Assembly (NCBI GenBank): GCA_964495885.1
Contig: CAZBWO010000015.1
Location: 1 to 64,000, forward strand
DNA from: PALG01 sp964495885
GTDB lineage: Bacteria; Bacteroidota; Bacteroidia; Flavobacteriales; Flavobacteriaceae
Reading direction: 5' to 3'
Length of the DNA stretch: 64,000 nucleotides
A program made the translations under genes and the position numbers. The notes under the pieces are model-generated. The model ran no database searches. It saw nothing but the letters and a program-made list of their open reading frames with translations, and was not told the DNA's origin. This document shows positions 45,532 to 53,824 of this stretch, in pieces (position 1 is the stretch's first letter; each line of letters opens with the position of its first letter).

Positions 45532-47018
45532 TTTGGGAAAGTATTGTTATTGTGATCTACTCTACAGCTCTACTCATGATATTTCTGTATGCGCTCACAC
45601 AACTGAACCTGCTATTCAATTTCCTTAGTGCCAAAAAAAAGGAGCAAAAAGCTCCAAAATGGGATTTTTCAAAGCAGGATGAGATTCCTATCGTAACTAT
45701 CCAATTACCGGTTTTCAATGAATTGTATGTAATGGATAGGCTCTTGGACAATATTGCCAAAATAGACTACCCAAAAGATAAATTAGAGATTCAAGTACTG
45801 GATGATTCTACCGATGAGTCATTGGAGACAACCGCAAGGAAAGTAGCAGAACTCCAACAAACAGGGTTGGATATCCAACATATCACCCGAACCAAAAGAA
45901 CAGGTTTTAAAGCTGGTGCCTTAAAAGAAGGACTGAAGGTAGCCAAAGGAGATTTCATTGCGATTTTTGATGCCGATTTTCTTCCAAAACCAGATTGGCT
46001 GCAAAAAACCGTTCCCTATTTTAAAAATTCTGAAATTGGTGTGGTACAAACTCGCTGGTCGCATTTAAACAGGGATTACTCATTGCTCACAAGAGTGCAA
46101 GCCTTTGCTCTGGATGCTCATTTCACTTTGGAACAGGTAGGAAGGAATATCAAAGGGCACTTTATCAATTTCAACGGAACCGCCGGAATATGGAGAAAGG
46201 AATGCATTCTTGACGCAGGAAATTGGCAAGGTGATACGCTTACCGAAGATTTGGATCTAAGTTACAGGGCGCAACTCAATCACTGGAAGTTTAAGTATTT
46301 GGTAGATGTGGAAACCCCTGCCGAGCTTCCCGTTGTAATAAGTGCAGCCCGTTCGCAACAGTTCAGATGGAACAAGGGGGGTGCAGAAAACTTCCAGAAA
46401 ATGGCATGGAAAGTTCTAAGGAATAAAGGAACTTCCCTAAAAACCAAACTACATGGCATCTTGCATCTTTTGAACAGTACCATGTTTTTAAATGTACTCA
46501 TTGTGGCCATTTTGAGCATTCCCATGCTCTATATCAAAAACGAGTATGCGCATCTAAAAACCTATTTCATCGTGATGAGCTTTTTTGTCATTAGTACGCT
46601 CATCTTTTTTATCTGTTATTGGTTCACCTTTAAAAACATCTATGGCGGCGGAATCATGAAATTTTTGGAATACATTGGGATGTTTTTCGTATTTTTCTCG
46701 GTAGCCATGGGCTTTTCCGTGCATAACTCTGTTGCGGTATTGGAAGGACACTTGGGTAAGAAAAGTGAATTTATCCGTACTCCAAAATTCAATCTCGCCA
46801 CTTTCAAGGACAATTGGAAAAAGAACAAATACCTTCGCAAAAGACTTTCACCTAACATCATTTTGGAAGGACTACTCATGATTTATTTTGCTTTTGGCAT
46901 GTATAGTGCCTTCATTGTTGGCGACCAAGGTGGAGACTTTGGTTTATTTCCTTTCCACCTAATGTTGTTTATTGGGTTCGGTTTTGTATTTTTCAAAAGT
47001 ATTTCAACTAACGTATAA
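45528..47018 (+). CDS. Membrane family 2 glycosyltransferase, processive type
   Basis: A 496-residue GT2 with an N-terminal membrane anchor and C-terminal helices. The processive-type motifs are in order: VLDDSTDES, IFDADFLPKPDW, TEDLDLSYRAQ and QQFRWNKGG (the Q/RxxRW box). Such enzymes make polysaccharides or glycolipids such as cellulose, hyaluronan or glucosylceramide. The sequence does not show which product. The gene overlaps the preceding GT2 by 4 bp and is followed 11 bp later by an LpxR-like gene with no ATG start. Confidence 0.9.
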   Translation: MIWESIVIVIYSTALLMIFLYALTQLNLLFNFLSAKKKEQKAPKWDFSKQDEIPIVTIQLPVFNELYVMDRLLDNIAKIDYPKDKLEIQVLDDSTDESLETTARKVAELQQTGLDIQHITRTKRTGFKAGALKEGLKVAKGDFIAIFDADFLPKPDWLQKTVPYFKNSEIGVVQTRWSHLNRDYSLLTRVQAFALDAHFTLEQVGRNIKGHFINFNGTAGIWRKECILDAGNWQGDTLTEDLDLSYRAQLNHWKFKYLVDVETPAELPVVISAARSQQFRWNKGGAENFQKMAWKVLRNKGTSLKTKLHGILHLLNSTMFLNVLIVAILSIPMLYIKNEYAHLKTYFIVMSFFVISTLIFFICYWFTFKNIYGGGIMKFLEYIGMFFVFFSVAMGFSVHNSVAVLEGHLGKKSEFIRTPKFNLATFKDNWKKNKYLRKRLSPNIILEGLLMIYFAFGMYSAFIVGDQGGDFGLFPFHLMLFIGFGFVFFKSISTNV

Positions 47019-47029
47019 CCAATCTTTTC

Positions 47030-47962
47030 ATTCTGAAAACCACTACCCTACTTTTTTTCTTTTTACTCTTCGGAATTATAGCTTGTTATGCACAAGACAC
47101 TATTCCCCAAGAAAAAAAATATGTTAGACAGTTCGAGCTACGGGAAGACAATGATTTCCTGCATTTTACAGACCGTTATTATTCCACAGGGACATTTATT
47201 GGTTGGCGGAAACTCCTCCCCCAGCAAGACACGCTCCAAAAAAAGCACCTTAGCTTTTATTTGTTTCAGGAAATTTATACGCCTGCCGACCTAGACGAAC
47301 CAGATTACACAATCTATGAACGACCTTTTGCTGGATTTTTAGGATTTTCAAATGAGCTTAATTATAGCAACCCCAATCGCATTTGGGATTTTAAATTTGT
47401 TTTAGGGGTTACAGGGCCTATTTCGGGAGCAGAATTTGTGCAGGAGTCGTTTCATAGCACAGCCACCGAAGATTCCCGTGTTGCCACCTGGAATGAACAG
47501 CTCGAAAATAACGTCCATGGAAATATCTATGTGCATTACATTAGGGAATGGGCTTTACTCCCTAATCCTTTTAGTGTGCACGCAGCTATCAACCCAAGCG
47601 TGGCAGTGGGAACCCGTGATCTCTATATTCAAAACGATGTGGTATTTTACTTCGGAAAAAGAAGTAGTTTATTGAACACATTAGCCTATAAACAACTTGG
47701 GAATCTGGAACGGGAATTATTTTTTGCGGTCCGGTTGGGGTACCGATACCTTTTCCATGATTCCATGATTGAAGGACATATTATGGGGGATAGTTCAACC
47801 TTACTTATTGATCCTTATAATCAAATCTTCTTCTACAACTTCGAACTATTTTTCAGAAGGGGCCGAAACGATGTAAAACTTACCTACAATTTCGAAACCC
47901 CCAGAACTTGGAGGGCAGATCCACACCTTTATATATCCCTAACCTATGCACGGAGTTTTTAA
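47030..47962 (+). CDS. LpxR-like (DUF2219) outer-membrane protein, first of two; no ATG start
   Basis: The reading frame continues upstream of the first canonical start (TTG at 47261) with clear coding content: a signal peptide-like LKTTTLLFFLFLLFGIIACY, then FELREDNDFLHFTDRYYSTG, homologous to the second copy. A TAA at 47009 bounds the frame, and no ATG, GTG or TTG precedes 47261 in it. The best candidates are ATT at 47030 (giving about 310 residues) or CTG at 47033. Either a non-AUG start is used or the ATG has mutated. LpxR-family proteins are outer-membrane lipid A 3'-O-deacylases, but the catalytic Asn/His pair was not confirmed here, so the activity is uncertain. The C-terminus overlaps the second copy by 17 bp. 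Confidence 0.68.
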   Translation: MLKTTTLLFFFLLFGIIACYAQDTIPQEKKYVRQFELREDNDFLHFTDRYYSTGTFIGWRKLLPQQDTLQKKHLSFYLFQEIYTPADLDEPDYTIYERPFAGFLGFSNELNYSNPNRIWDFKFVLGVTGPISGAEFVQESFHSTATEDSRVATWNEQLENNVHGNIYVHYIREWALLPNPFSVHAAINPSVAVGTRDLYIQNDVVFYFGKRSSLLNTLAYKQLGNLERELFFAVRLGYRYLFHDSMIEGHIMGDSSTLLIDPYNQIFFYNFELFFRRGRNDVKLTYNFETPRTWRADPHLYISLTYARSF

Positions 47963-48836
47963 AATATGTATCTGCTTCATAGGGTTTACAATGTTTGCCC
48001 AAGACCTGCCCAAAAATCAAGTGGGGATTTGGCATGACAATGATTTTTTCACCTTAACCGACAGGTATTATTCCTTCGGACTGGGCTATCATTACACCCG
48101 AAGACTAACAAAAGGGTTTTTTGAAAATGCCAGTGAACAGCTGCGTTTTGACTTGTACCAAAAAGCCTATACTCCAGCTAATCTAAGGGCAACCTCCTTA
48201 CTGAATATGGATCGTAGGTATGCTGGCTTTTTAGGATTTGAAACCACTTATTCCCTTGCTACAAAAGATCTGTTTGAAATAAATGTATTGCTGGGACTTA
48301 TTGGACCCAATTCAGGGGCCGGGGGATTGCAGCGTTGGTACCATGAAAATATTGTACGCTATGTGGTACCCACTTGGGCCGAAGAGATGCCCAATGCGTT
48401 TCATTCCAACGTTTCCATTGCCTATAAAACCCAATGGGAATTGCTTCCAAAGCCTTTCGGGATATGGCTAGTGCCCACACCTTCCTTTACCTATGGCACC
48501 AAAGATATTTATGCACAATTGGGAGGGGAGATTTTCTTCGGAAGAAAAAGTAGCTTAAACCAAAGTATGGCCTATAATCAATTGGGTGACATGGAAAAAG
48601 AAATCTATTTTTCCATCCATTGGAATTATCGTTGGGTTTCCAGAAATGTCCTTCTGGAGCATGACATCCCAAGTTTCCAACAATCCCCAAATAGCCACAT
48701 GAAATTGGTATCTTACAAGCTATATCACCGCTTCAGAAAAAATGAATACCGGTTTGGCTACCATTTTATGAGCAGCGAAGCAGAAGGTTTAGGAAATACA
48801 AAGGTCATTAGCGTTGGCTATGCCAGGAGCTTCTAG
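47946..48836 (+). CDS. LpxR-like (DUF2219) outer-membrane protein, second copy
   Basis: A 296-residue barrel protein paralogous to its upstream neighbour. A signal peptide (MHGVFKICICFIGFTMFAQ) precedes VGIWHDNDFFTLTDRYYSFGLGYHYTR, the conserved N-terminal strand of the family, and AGFLGFETTYSLAT resembles AGFLGFSNELNYS in the first copy. The C-terminal strand ends ISVGYARSF. Lipid A deacylation is the known family activity; residues needed for it were not verified. It overlaps the first copy by 17 bp and the convergent M28 gene by 4 bp. Confidence 0.78.
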   Translation: MHGVFKICICFIGFTMFAQDLPKNQVGIWHDNDFFTLTDRYYSFGLGYHYTRRLTKGFFENASEQLRFDLYQKAYTPANLRATSLLNMDRRYAGFLGFETTYSLATKDLFEINVLLGLIGPNSGAGGLQRWYHENIVRYVVPTWAEEMPNAFHSNVSIAYKTQWELLPKPFGIWLVPTPSFTYGTKDIYAQLGGEIFFGRKSSLNQSMAYNQLGDMEKEIYFSIHWNYRWVSRNVLLEHDIPSFQQSPNSHMKLVSYKLYHRFRKNEYRFGYHFMSSEAEGLGNTKVISVGYARSF

Positions 48837-50068
48837 AATTCTACTTCTATTTCCAGCATATTACCATTCCTATCAATGGTTACCATGGTCTTATCTCCTT
48901 TTTCATAGGTAGAAAGTGCTTTCATGTAACTCATCATATCGGTGATGGTGCTATCGCCTAGCTTTTTAACCACATCCCCTTTTTCCAAGCCAGCTTTTTG
49001 TGCAGGTTTATCTTCGCTAATACCATCAATTCGCATCCCCTCACCGGTAAACAAATAATCTGGCACAACTCCCAATCCTACTTTAAAACGTGGTGTTTCC
49101 TCACTTTCATTTTTGGTCTTTTTAAAAGCAAGTTTTGCTTCATCATCTATATCTACCACAATATTGTAGATATACTGAGTGATTTTCTCCATTCCGTCAT
49201 AATTCAACTTTTCAAAGTCATCACTAGGCTTGTGGTAATCTTCATGTTGTCCGGTAAAAAAGTGCAACACAGGAATATCTGCCAAATAAAAAGAGGTATG
49301 GTCACTGGGGCCTATTCCACTTTCATGCTCGGCAATGGTAAAACCTTGGTCGTTATTGGCAAACAATACTTGCTTAAAGGAAGGAGACGTTCCCACCCCA
49401 TGAACAGCAAGGGTGTTTTCTTCGTTTAATCTCCCCACCATATCCATGTTAAGCATCAAATCTACTTTTGACAAATCGATGGTTGGATTCTTTACAAAAT
49501 AATTAGAACCCAATAATCCTAATTCCTCCCCAGAGAAACCAATAAACAAATAGTTACTCTGTGGGTTTTCCAATTTTTTCAATCGTTGCGCTAACTGCAA
49601 CATAATCGCTACGCCACTGGCATTATCATCGGCACCATTATGGATGGCAGGTTCCTCTCCCCTAAACAACGATCCTTGTCCGCCCATTCCCAAATGGTCA
49701 AAGTGCGCCCCAATGATAATTGTCTTATCGGCTTGATTATCAATGTAGGCAATTACGTTCCGCCCCGTTGTGGTACTGTCTGAAGCTTCAGTAACCATCT
49801 GTGCTTCTTGGTGCGGATTGGTACTGGGCTTAAAGTCAAAATCTTGGTAAAATCCTTCTTTTCCTTTTCCTTCCAACCCCATTTCTTTAAATCGGTTGGC
49901 TACATATTCCGCAGCAATACGTTCTCCCTCAGAACCCGTATCCCTACCTTTTAAACTATCCGAAGCCAAAAAGGCAACATCGTCCCTCAGGGAGACTTCC
50001 TTAATTTGAGTATTTTCTTTGCAAGAAGCTAAAATGAAGATGAAAAAAAGAGGCAAAATTAGTCGCAT
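48833..50068 (-). CDS. M28-family metallopeptidase with PDZ domain, lipoprotein
   Basis: A 411-residue exported aminopeptidase. From the ATG at 50068 the lipobox is FILASC; the open frame starting at 50227 runs across the divergent neighbour and is rejected. The M28 zinc ligands and catalytic Glu are visible as IIGAHFDHLG, NGADDNASGVA, FSGEELGLLGS and DHTSFY. Residues about 330-400 form a PDZ-like domain (KAGLEKGDVVKKLGD). It probably trims peptides in the periplasm. It diverges from the TolB-like gene with only 31 bp between the starts, where inverted promoter words are found. Confidence 0.93.
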   Translation of the reverse strand: MRLILPLFFIFILASCKENTQIKEVSLRDDVAFLASDSLKGRDTGSEGERIAAEYVANRFKEMGLEGKGKEGFYQDFDFKPSTNPHQEAQMVTEASDSTTTGRNVIAYIDNQADKTIIIGAHFDHLGMGGQGSLFRGEEPAIHNGADDNASGVAIMLQLAQRLKKLENPQSNYLFIGFSGEELGLLGSNYFVKNPTIDLSKVDLMLNMDMVGRLNEENTLAVHGVGTSPSFKQVLFANNDQGFTIAEHESGIGPSDHTSFYLADIPVLHFFTGQHEDYHKPSDDFEKLNYDGMEKITQYIYNIVVDIDDEAKLAFKKTKNESEETPRFKVGLGVVPDYLFTGEGMRIDGISEDKPAQKAGLEKGDVVKKLGDSTITDMMSYMKALSTYEKGDKTMVTIDRNGNMLEIEVEF

Positions 50069-50073
50069 ATCTG

Positions 50074-50091
50074 TATTTTTGCACAAAAATA
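50074..50091. promoter_or_regulatory. Inverted, back-to-back -7 promoter words
   Basis: TATTTTTG at 50074-50081 on the plus strand and its exact inverse at 50084-50091 both match the Bacteroidota -7 consensus TAnnTTTG. They are separated by two bases inside the 31-bp gap between the divergent M28 and TolB-like genes. No clear TTG at the -33 position was found for either. Both promoters could not be occupied by polymerase at once. Confidence 0.5.
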
Positions 50092-50099
50092 AAGAGAAT

Positions 50100-51212
50100 A
50101 TGAGATTTACCGTGTTACTTATGTTACTTTCTTTGATGATTTCCTGTAAAAATGCTACGGAAAAGAAAGAAACCCCCCAAGAGAAACAAGAAACCGAAGT
50201 CCAACTTGCCACCAATGATTCCCTCATCTATCCTGAAGAGATCAATTTTAAATCACTCCGACAAGTTACCTTTGGAGGCGACAATGCCGAAGCTTATTGG
50301 AGTTTCGATGATAAGCAATTGGTATTCCAATCTAATTACAAGGAATGGGGACTGGAATGCGACCAGATGTTTCTTATGAATTTTGAAGATACTTTTGAGG
50401 ATTCCAAACCGCAAATGGTAAGTACCGGAAAAGGACGAACCACTTGTTCCTACTTCCTCCCAGACAACAAACATATTGTGTATGCCTCCACGCACTTGGT
50501 AGACGAAAACTGCCCGGAAGTTCCGCTTCGGAAAAACGGACGTTATGTGTGGCCGGTTTACGACAGCTTTGATATTTTTGTGGCCGACTTAGAAGGAAAC
50601 ATCACCGCTCAATTAACCAATGAGCCGGGTTACGATGCAGAAGCTACCGTTTCCCCAAAAGGAGATAAAATTGTATTTACTTCTACAAGAAGCGGAGATT
50701 TAGAATTGTACACCATGAATCTTGACGGTTCAGGGGTTACTCAAATAACCGATGAGTTAGGATACGACGGTGGAGCATTCTTTTCCCCAGATGGTAGTAA
50801 AATCATCTTCCGTGCCTCTCGCCCAAAAACCGAAGAGGAAATTGCAGAATACAAAGCGTTGTTGGCAGACGGACTCGTTCAGCCTACCGAAATGGAATTG
50901 TTTATCTGTAATGCAGACGGAAGCGAACTTCGTCAACTTACAAACCTTGGAAATGCCAACTGGGCACCCTTTTTCCATCCAAGCGGAGAAAAAGTATTAT
51001 TCTCCAGTAACTTTGAAGCAGAAAGAGGATTCCCCTTTAATTTGTACATGATTGATATTGATGGAAAGAATTTGAGAAGGGTGACCCATGGGGAAACCTT
51101 TGATGCCTTTCCAGTATTTAGTAATGACGGAAAGTATTTAGTGTTCTCTTCCAACCGAAACAACGGCGGAACCAGGGACACCAACCTCTTTATCGCCGAA
51201 TGGCAGGATTAA
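50100..51212 (+). CDS. TolB-like PD40 beta-propeller lipoprotein
   Basis: A 370-residue exported protein from the ATG at 50100, lipobox LMISC. The frame is open from 50019 only by running over the opposite gene. Repeats such as AYWSFDDKQLVFQSN, ATVSPKGDKIVFTSTRSGDL, AFFSPDGSKIIFRASR and PVFSNDGKYLVFSSNRNNGG are PD40/WD40-like blades of TolB-type propellers. Members serve as periplasmic scaffolds or peptidase partners; a functional link to the divergently encoded M28 peptidase is plausible. No catalytic motif is visible. Confidence 0.9.
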   Translation: MRFTVLLMLLSLMISCKNATEKKETPQEKQETEVQLATNDSLIYPEEINFKSLRQVTFGGDNAEAYWSFDDKQLVFQSNYKEWGLECDQMFLMNFEDTFEDSKPQMVSTGKGRTTCSYFLPDNKHIVYASTHLVDENCPEVPLRKNGRYVWPVYDSFDIFVADLEGNITAQLTNEPGYDAEATVSPKGDKIVFTSTRSGDLELYTMNLDGSGVTQITDELGYDGGAFFSPDGSKIIFRASRPKTEEEIAEYKALLADGLVQPTEMELFICNADGSELRQLTNLGNANWAPFFHPSGEKVLFSSNFEAERGFPFNLYMIDIDGKNLRRVTHGETFDAFPVFSNDGKYLVFSSNRNNGGTRDTNLFIAEWQD

Positions 51213-51220
51213 CCTAAGGA

Positions 51221-52594
51221 ATGCGACAATTCCTAAACCTATACAAGCTCCCATTACTGTTCTTGACGGTAATGGGAGTTTTGTATGGTAGCTTTGCCTA
51301 CAACTTAATTAGAAGTGATTTTGCAAAGTTGATTACCCTATACGTCGCACTTTTCTTTTTAACCCATTCCCTACTGAAAGTTCAAGGATGGAATTTTAAG
51401 TTTTTGGTGGTTGCGGGAATCCTCTTCCGACTCATTTTTTTGATAGCCGCTCCCAATCTCTCCCAGGATTTTTATCGGTTTTTATGGGATGGGCAACTAG
51501 TCGCCCAAGGGGTAAACCCTTATCTTTTTAGTCCGGAAGCTTTTTTAGCCGCACCTTCTTCCTTTGAAGCTCAACTTCCTATGGCCCAAGAACTCTATCA
51601 AGGTATGGGTGCCCTCAACGGAAGTCATTTCACCAATTATCCGCCTATTAATCAGTTGTTTTTTGCACTCGCTGGTGCCCTCATGGGAAAGAGTGTACTT
51701 TCAGGAATCATCCTCTTGCGAATTCCTATCATTTTGGCTGATGTAGGTATTTTGTATTTCGGAAGTAAATTATTGAAAGCGCTTCAACTTCCTGCAAAAA
51801 ATATCTTTTGGTATTTCTTAAATCCGTTTATCATTATTGAACTCACAGGCAATCTTCACTTTGAAGGGGTCATGCTTTTTTTCCTCCTTTGGGGAATCTA
51901 TCTTTTATATCAACGTAAATGGATGGGAGCCGCAGTCCTTTGGGGACTCTCCATTTCGGTGAAATTAATTCCCTTAATGCTCTTACCATTTGTATGGCAA
52001 TGGTTCTGGAAAGGCGAAACTACCTTTTTCAAAGGAGCACAAAAAACCTTCTTCTTCTATGTGTTGGTGATAGCTTCAGTGTTGCTCACTTTTCTACCCT
52101 TTGCTTCCGAAGCGTGGTGGGACAATTTTGTAAATACCACAGCGCTATGGTTTCAGAATTTTGAATTCAATGCGAGTGTGTATTACATCATTAGATGGAT
52201 TGGCTATCAAACCGTGGGATGGAACATCATTGCTTCGGTAGGGAAAATCCTTCCGCTTATCGTGATGGGCTTTATCGTATGCCTGTCACTTTTCAGAAAA
52301 AACCATCCCTTCAAGGCATTCTTGACTGCCATGCTTTTTGGGATTTCCTTTTATTTTCTATTGGCTACTACGGTGCATCCTTGGTACATCGCTACTCCTT
52401 TATTGCTATCCCTTTTTACCAAATATAAATTCCCAATTGTTTGGAGCCTGATGGTAATACTTAGCTATGCCGCATACGGGGTTGAGGACGTACAGGAAAA
52501 CCCTTGGCTTATTGCTTTGGAATACACCGCTGTTATTCTCTTTTTTCTCTGGGAACTATTTGTTAGGAAACAAACACCGAATCTGGTTCCTTAA
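51221..52594 (+). CDS. GT-C-fold polytopic mannosyltransferase-like protein
   Basis: A 457-residue protein with about 11 transmembrane helices and little soluble mass. APNLSQDFYRFLWDGQLVAQGVNPY carries the DF-xx-xLWDG element typical of polyprenol-phosphate-mannose-dependent GT-C enzymes, which transfer sugar from a lipid donor on the outer face of the membrane. The segment LATTVHPWYIATPLLL near the C-terminus is also family-typical. It lies 8 bp after the TolB-like gene and ends overlapping a VOC gene by 32 bp in the opposite direction. Donor and acceptor are unknown. Confidence 0.78.
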   Translation: MRQFLNLYKLPLLFLTVMGVLYGSFAYNLIRSDFAKLITLYVALFFLTHSLLKVQGWNFKFLVVAGILFRLIFLIAAPNLSQDFYRFLWDGQLVAQGVNPYLFSPEAFLAAPSSFEAQLPMAQELYQGMGALNGSHFTNYPPINQLFFALAGALMGKSVLSGIILLRIPIILADVGILYFGSKLLKALQLPAKNIFWYFLNPFIIIELTGNLHFEGVMLFFLLWGIYLLYQRKWMGAAVLWGLSISVKLIPLMLLPFVWQWFWKGETTFFKGAQKTFFFYVLVIASVLLTFLPFASEAWWDNFVNTTALWFQNFEFNASVYYIIRWIGYQTVGWNIIASVGKILPLIVMGFIVCLSLFRKNHPFKAFLTAMLFGISFYFLLATTVHPWYIATPLLLSLFTKYKFPIVWSLMVILSYAAYGVEDVQENPWLIALEYTAVILFFLWELFVRKQTPNLVP

Positions 52595-52976
52595 AACATT
52601 TAAACTCCAAAATATATCCATTGGGGTCACGCAGGAAAAACGATTGATGCTCCCCTGCTTTTTCATTTAAAAAACGGGTTTCATCAATAAAGAGGAAGTC
52701 TTCTTTTTGCATACGCTTATACATGCTTTTCCATTCGGAAGAAGGAAGGATAATCCCAAAATGAAAAGCGGGTAACACGGTTTTTTCAAAACTGTAACTA
52801 GGGTATTCAAATTTGAAATGACCAGAATTCGTAAAGGTAATCTGATGGCCAAACAAGTTAATATCCAACCACTTTTGGGCTTTTCTACCTTGGGTGGCAC
52901 CAATAATTTGCACATAAAACTTTTCGGTGGCTGCAATATGCAGGCAGGGCAAGGAAAGATGAAAGGGTGTGTTCAT
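52563..52976 (-). CDS. VOC (glyoxalase/dioxygenase) superfamily protein
   Basis: A 137-residue protein with the paired beta-alpha-beta-beta-beta modules of the vicinal oxygen chelate superfamily. LHIAATEKFYVQIIGA begins the first module and HQSFFLRDPNGYILEF, a typical metal-binding end, closes the second. Such proteins include glyoxalases, dioxygenases and antibiotic-binding proteins; no specific function is assigned. Its end overlaps the convergent GT-C gene by 32 bp. Confidence 0.82.
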   Translation of the reverse strand: MNTPFHLSLPCLHIAATEKFYVQIIGATQGRKAQKWLDINLFGHQITFTNSGHFKFEYPSYSFEKTVLPAFHFGIILPSSEWKSMYKRMQKEDFLFIDETRFLNEKAGEHQSFFLRDPNGYILEFKCFKEPDSVFVS

Positions 52977-53045
52977 GGTTTACAGAATTAATCTATTAAA
53001 AATAGCTTTTTTCTGCTTTGGTTGTATACCCCTTGTATATTTCCG

Positions 53046-53822
53046 TTAAAAAAACTTGTTGAAAAAGACGTCTACAATTTCCACAAAGATGAGGATAATA
53101 ATGATCCATTCCAGGGTGCTACTTTCACGGTGGTTCCAAATATCCTTAAACAGCGCTAGGTTATCCTTTATATTCTCAATGCGTTCTGAAATATTCCGGT
53201 ACCGGATGCGCACATCAAACACGCGCTTTAAATCTATATCCAACTTAGAGAGTTGTTCGTCTTCCCAAGTAATATCAGGACTATCAAAAATATAAAGGTT
53301 TTCTGAAACCGAGTTCTTCACGGTCAAGGTTCGCCCAATGAGTTTCCGAAGTTGCATTCTCCCAATACGCAATTTCCCATGCTTCCCAAGGTTTTGCGTG
53401 TAGGCATTGGTCACTTCCAACAAATCGGCCGTAACATTGTCGTACCGGTCCAGTGCCACAGATTGCCCCGTGTAGAACATCACCAAGCGAATCATTTCGT
53501 GGTGCGGTTCCGGAAGGGTAACTTTATTGAAATCTACTACCAATGTGTCTGGTTTGTAATATACCGAAATGGTTTCTGAAAGTTCCTCATCTAAGGGGTC
53601 TTTGCAAAAAGGCTGAATGGTTTGCTTGATTTGAAGGACCTCTTCTTTAGGAATATTGAAAAAAACCACGATCCCAAATTGAAACACATATAGGTACTGA
53701 TCCTTTTGCCACTCAAAGAACACCTCATCACTATCCTGGTACTTCACAGGAAGTGATAATTTGTTTGAGATTGCCCGAACGGGAAGGGTTCGGGCAATTT
53801 GATAGGCTTGTACAGTTTGCAT
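53046..53822 (-). CDS. RMD1/YagE (DUF155) family protein
   Basis: A 258-residue protein of the DUF155 family, which includes eukaryotic Rmd1/RMND1. The characteristic core is GQSVALDRYDNVTADLLEVT followed by a helical segment, and the C-terminal STLEWIIIILIFVEIVDVFF is a membrane anchor, also typical. The function of bacterial members is unknown; RMND1 supports mitochondrial translation. The gene starts 2 bp after the deoxyhypusine-synthase-like gene, so it may be co-transcribed with polyamine genes. Confidence 0.85.
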   Translation of the reverse strand: MQTVQAYQIARTLPVRAISNKLSLPVKYQDSDEVFFEWQKDQYLYVFQFGIVVFFNIPKEEVLQIKQTIQPFCKDPLDEELSETISVYYKPDTLVVDFNKVTLPEPHHEMIRLVMFYTGQSVALDRYDNVTADLLEVTNAYTQNLGKHGKLRIGRMQLRKLIGRTLTVKNSVSENLYIFDSPDITWEDEQLSKLDIDLKRVFDVRIRYRNISERIENIKDNLALFKDIWNHRESSTLEWIIIILIFVEIVDVFFNKFF

Positions 53823-53824
53823 GC

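Noticed and set aside
47261..47263. TTG start of the first LpxR-like gene
   Set aside because: It would remove the signal peptide and a segment conserved in the tandem copy.
50069..50227. N-terminal extension of the M28 peptidase
   Set aside because: It runs through the start of the divergent TolB-like gene and would bury the lipoprotein signal.
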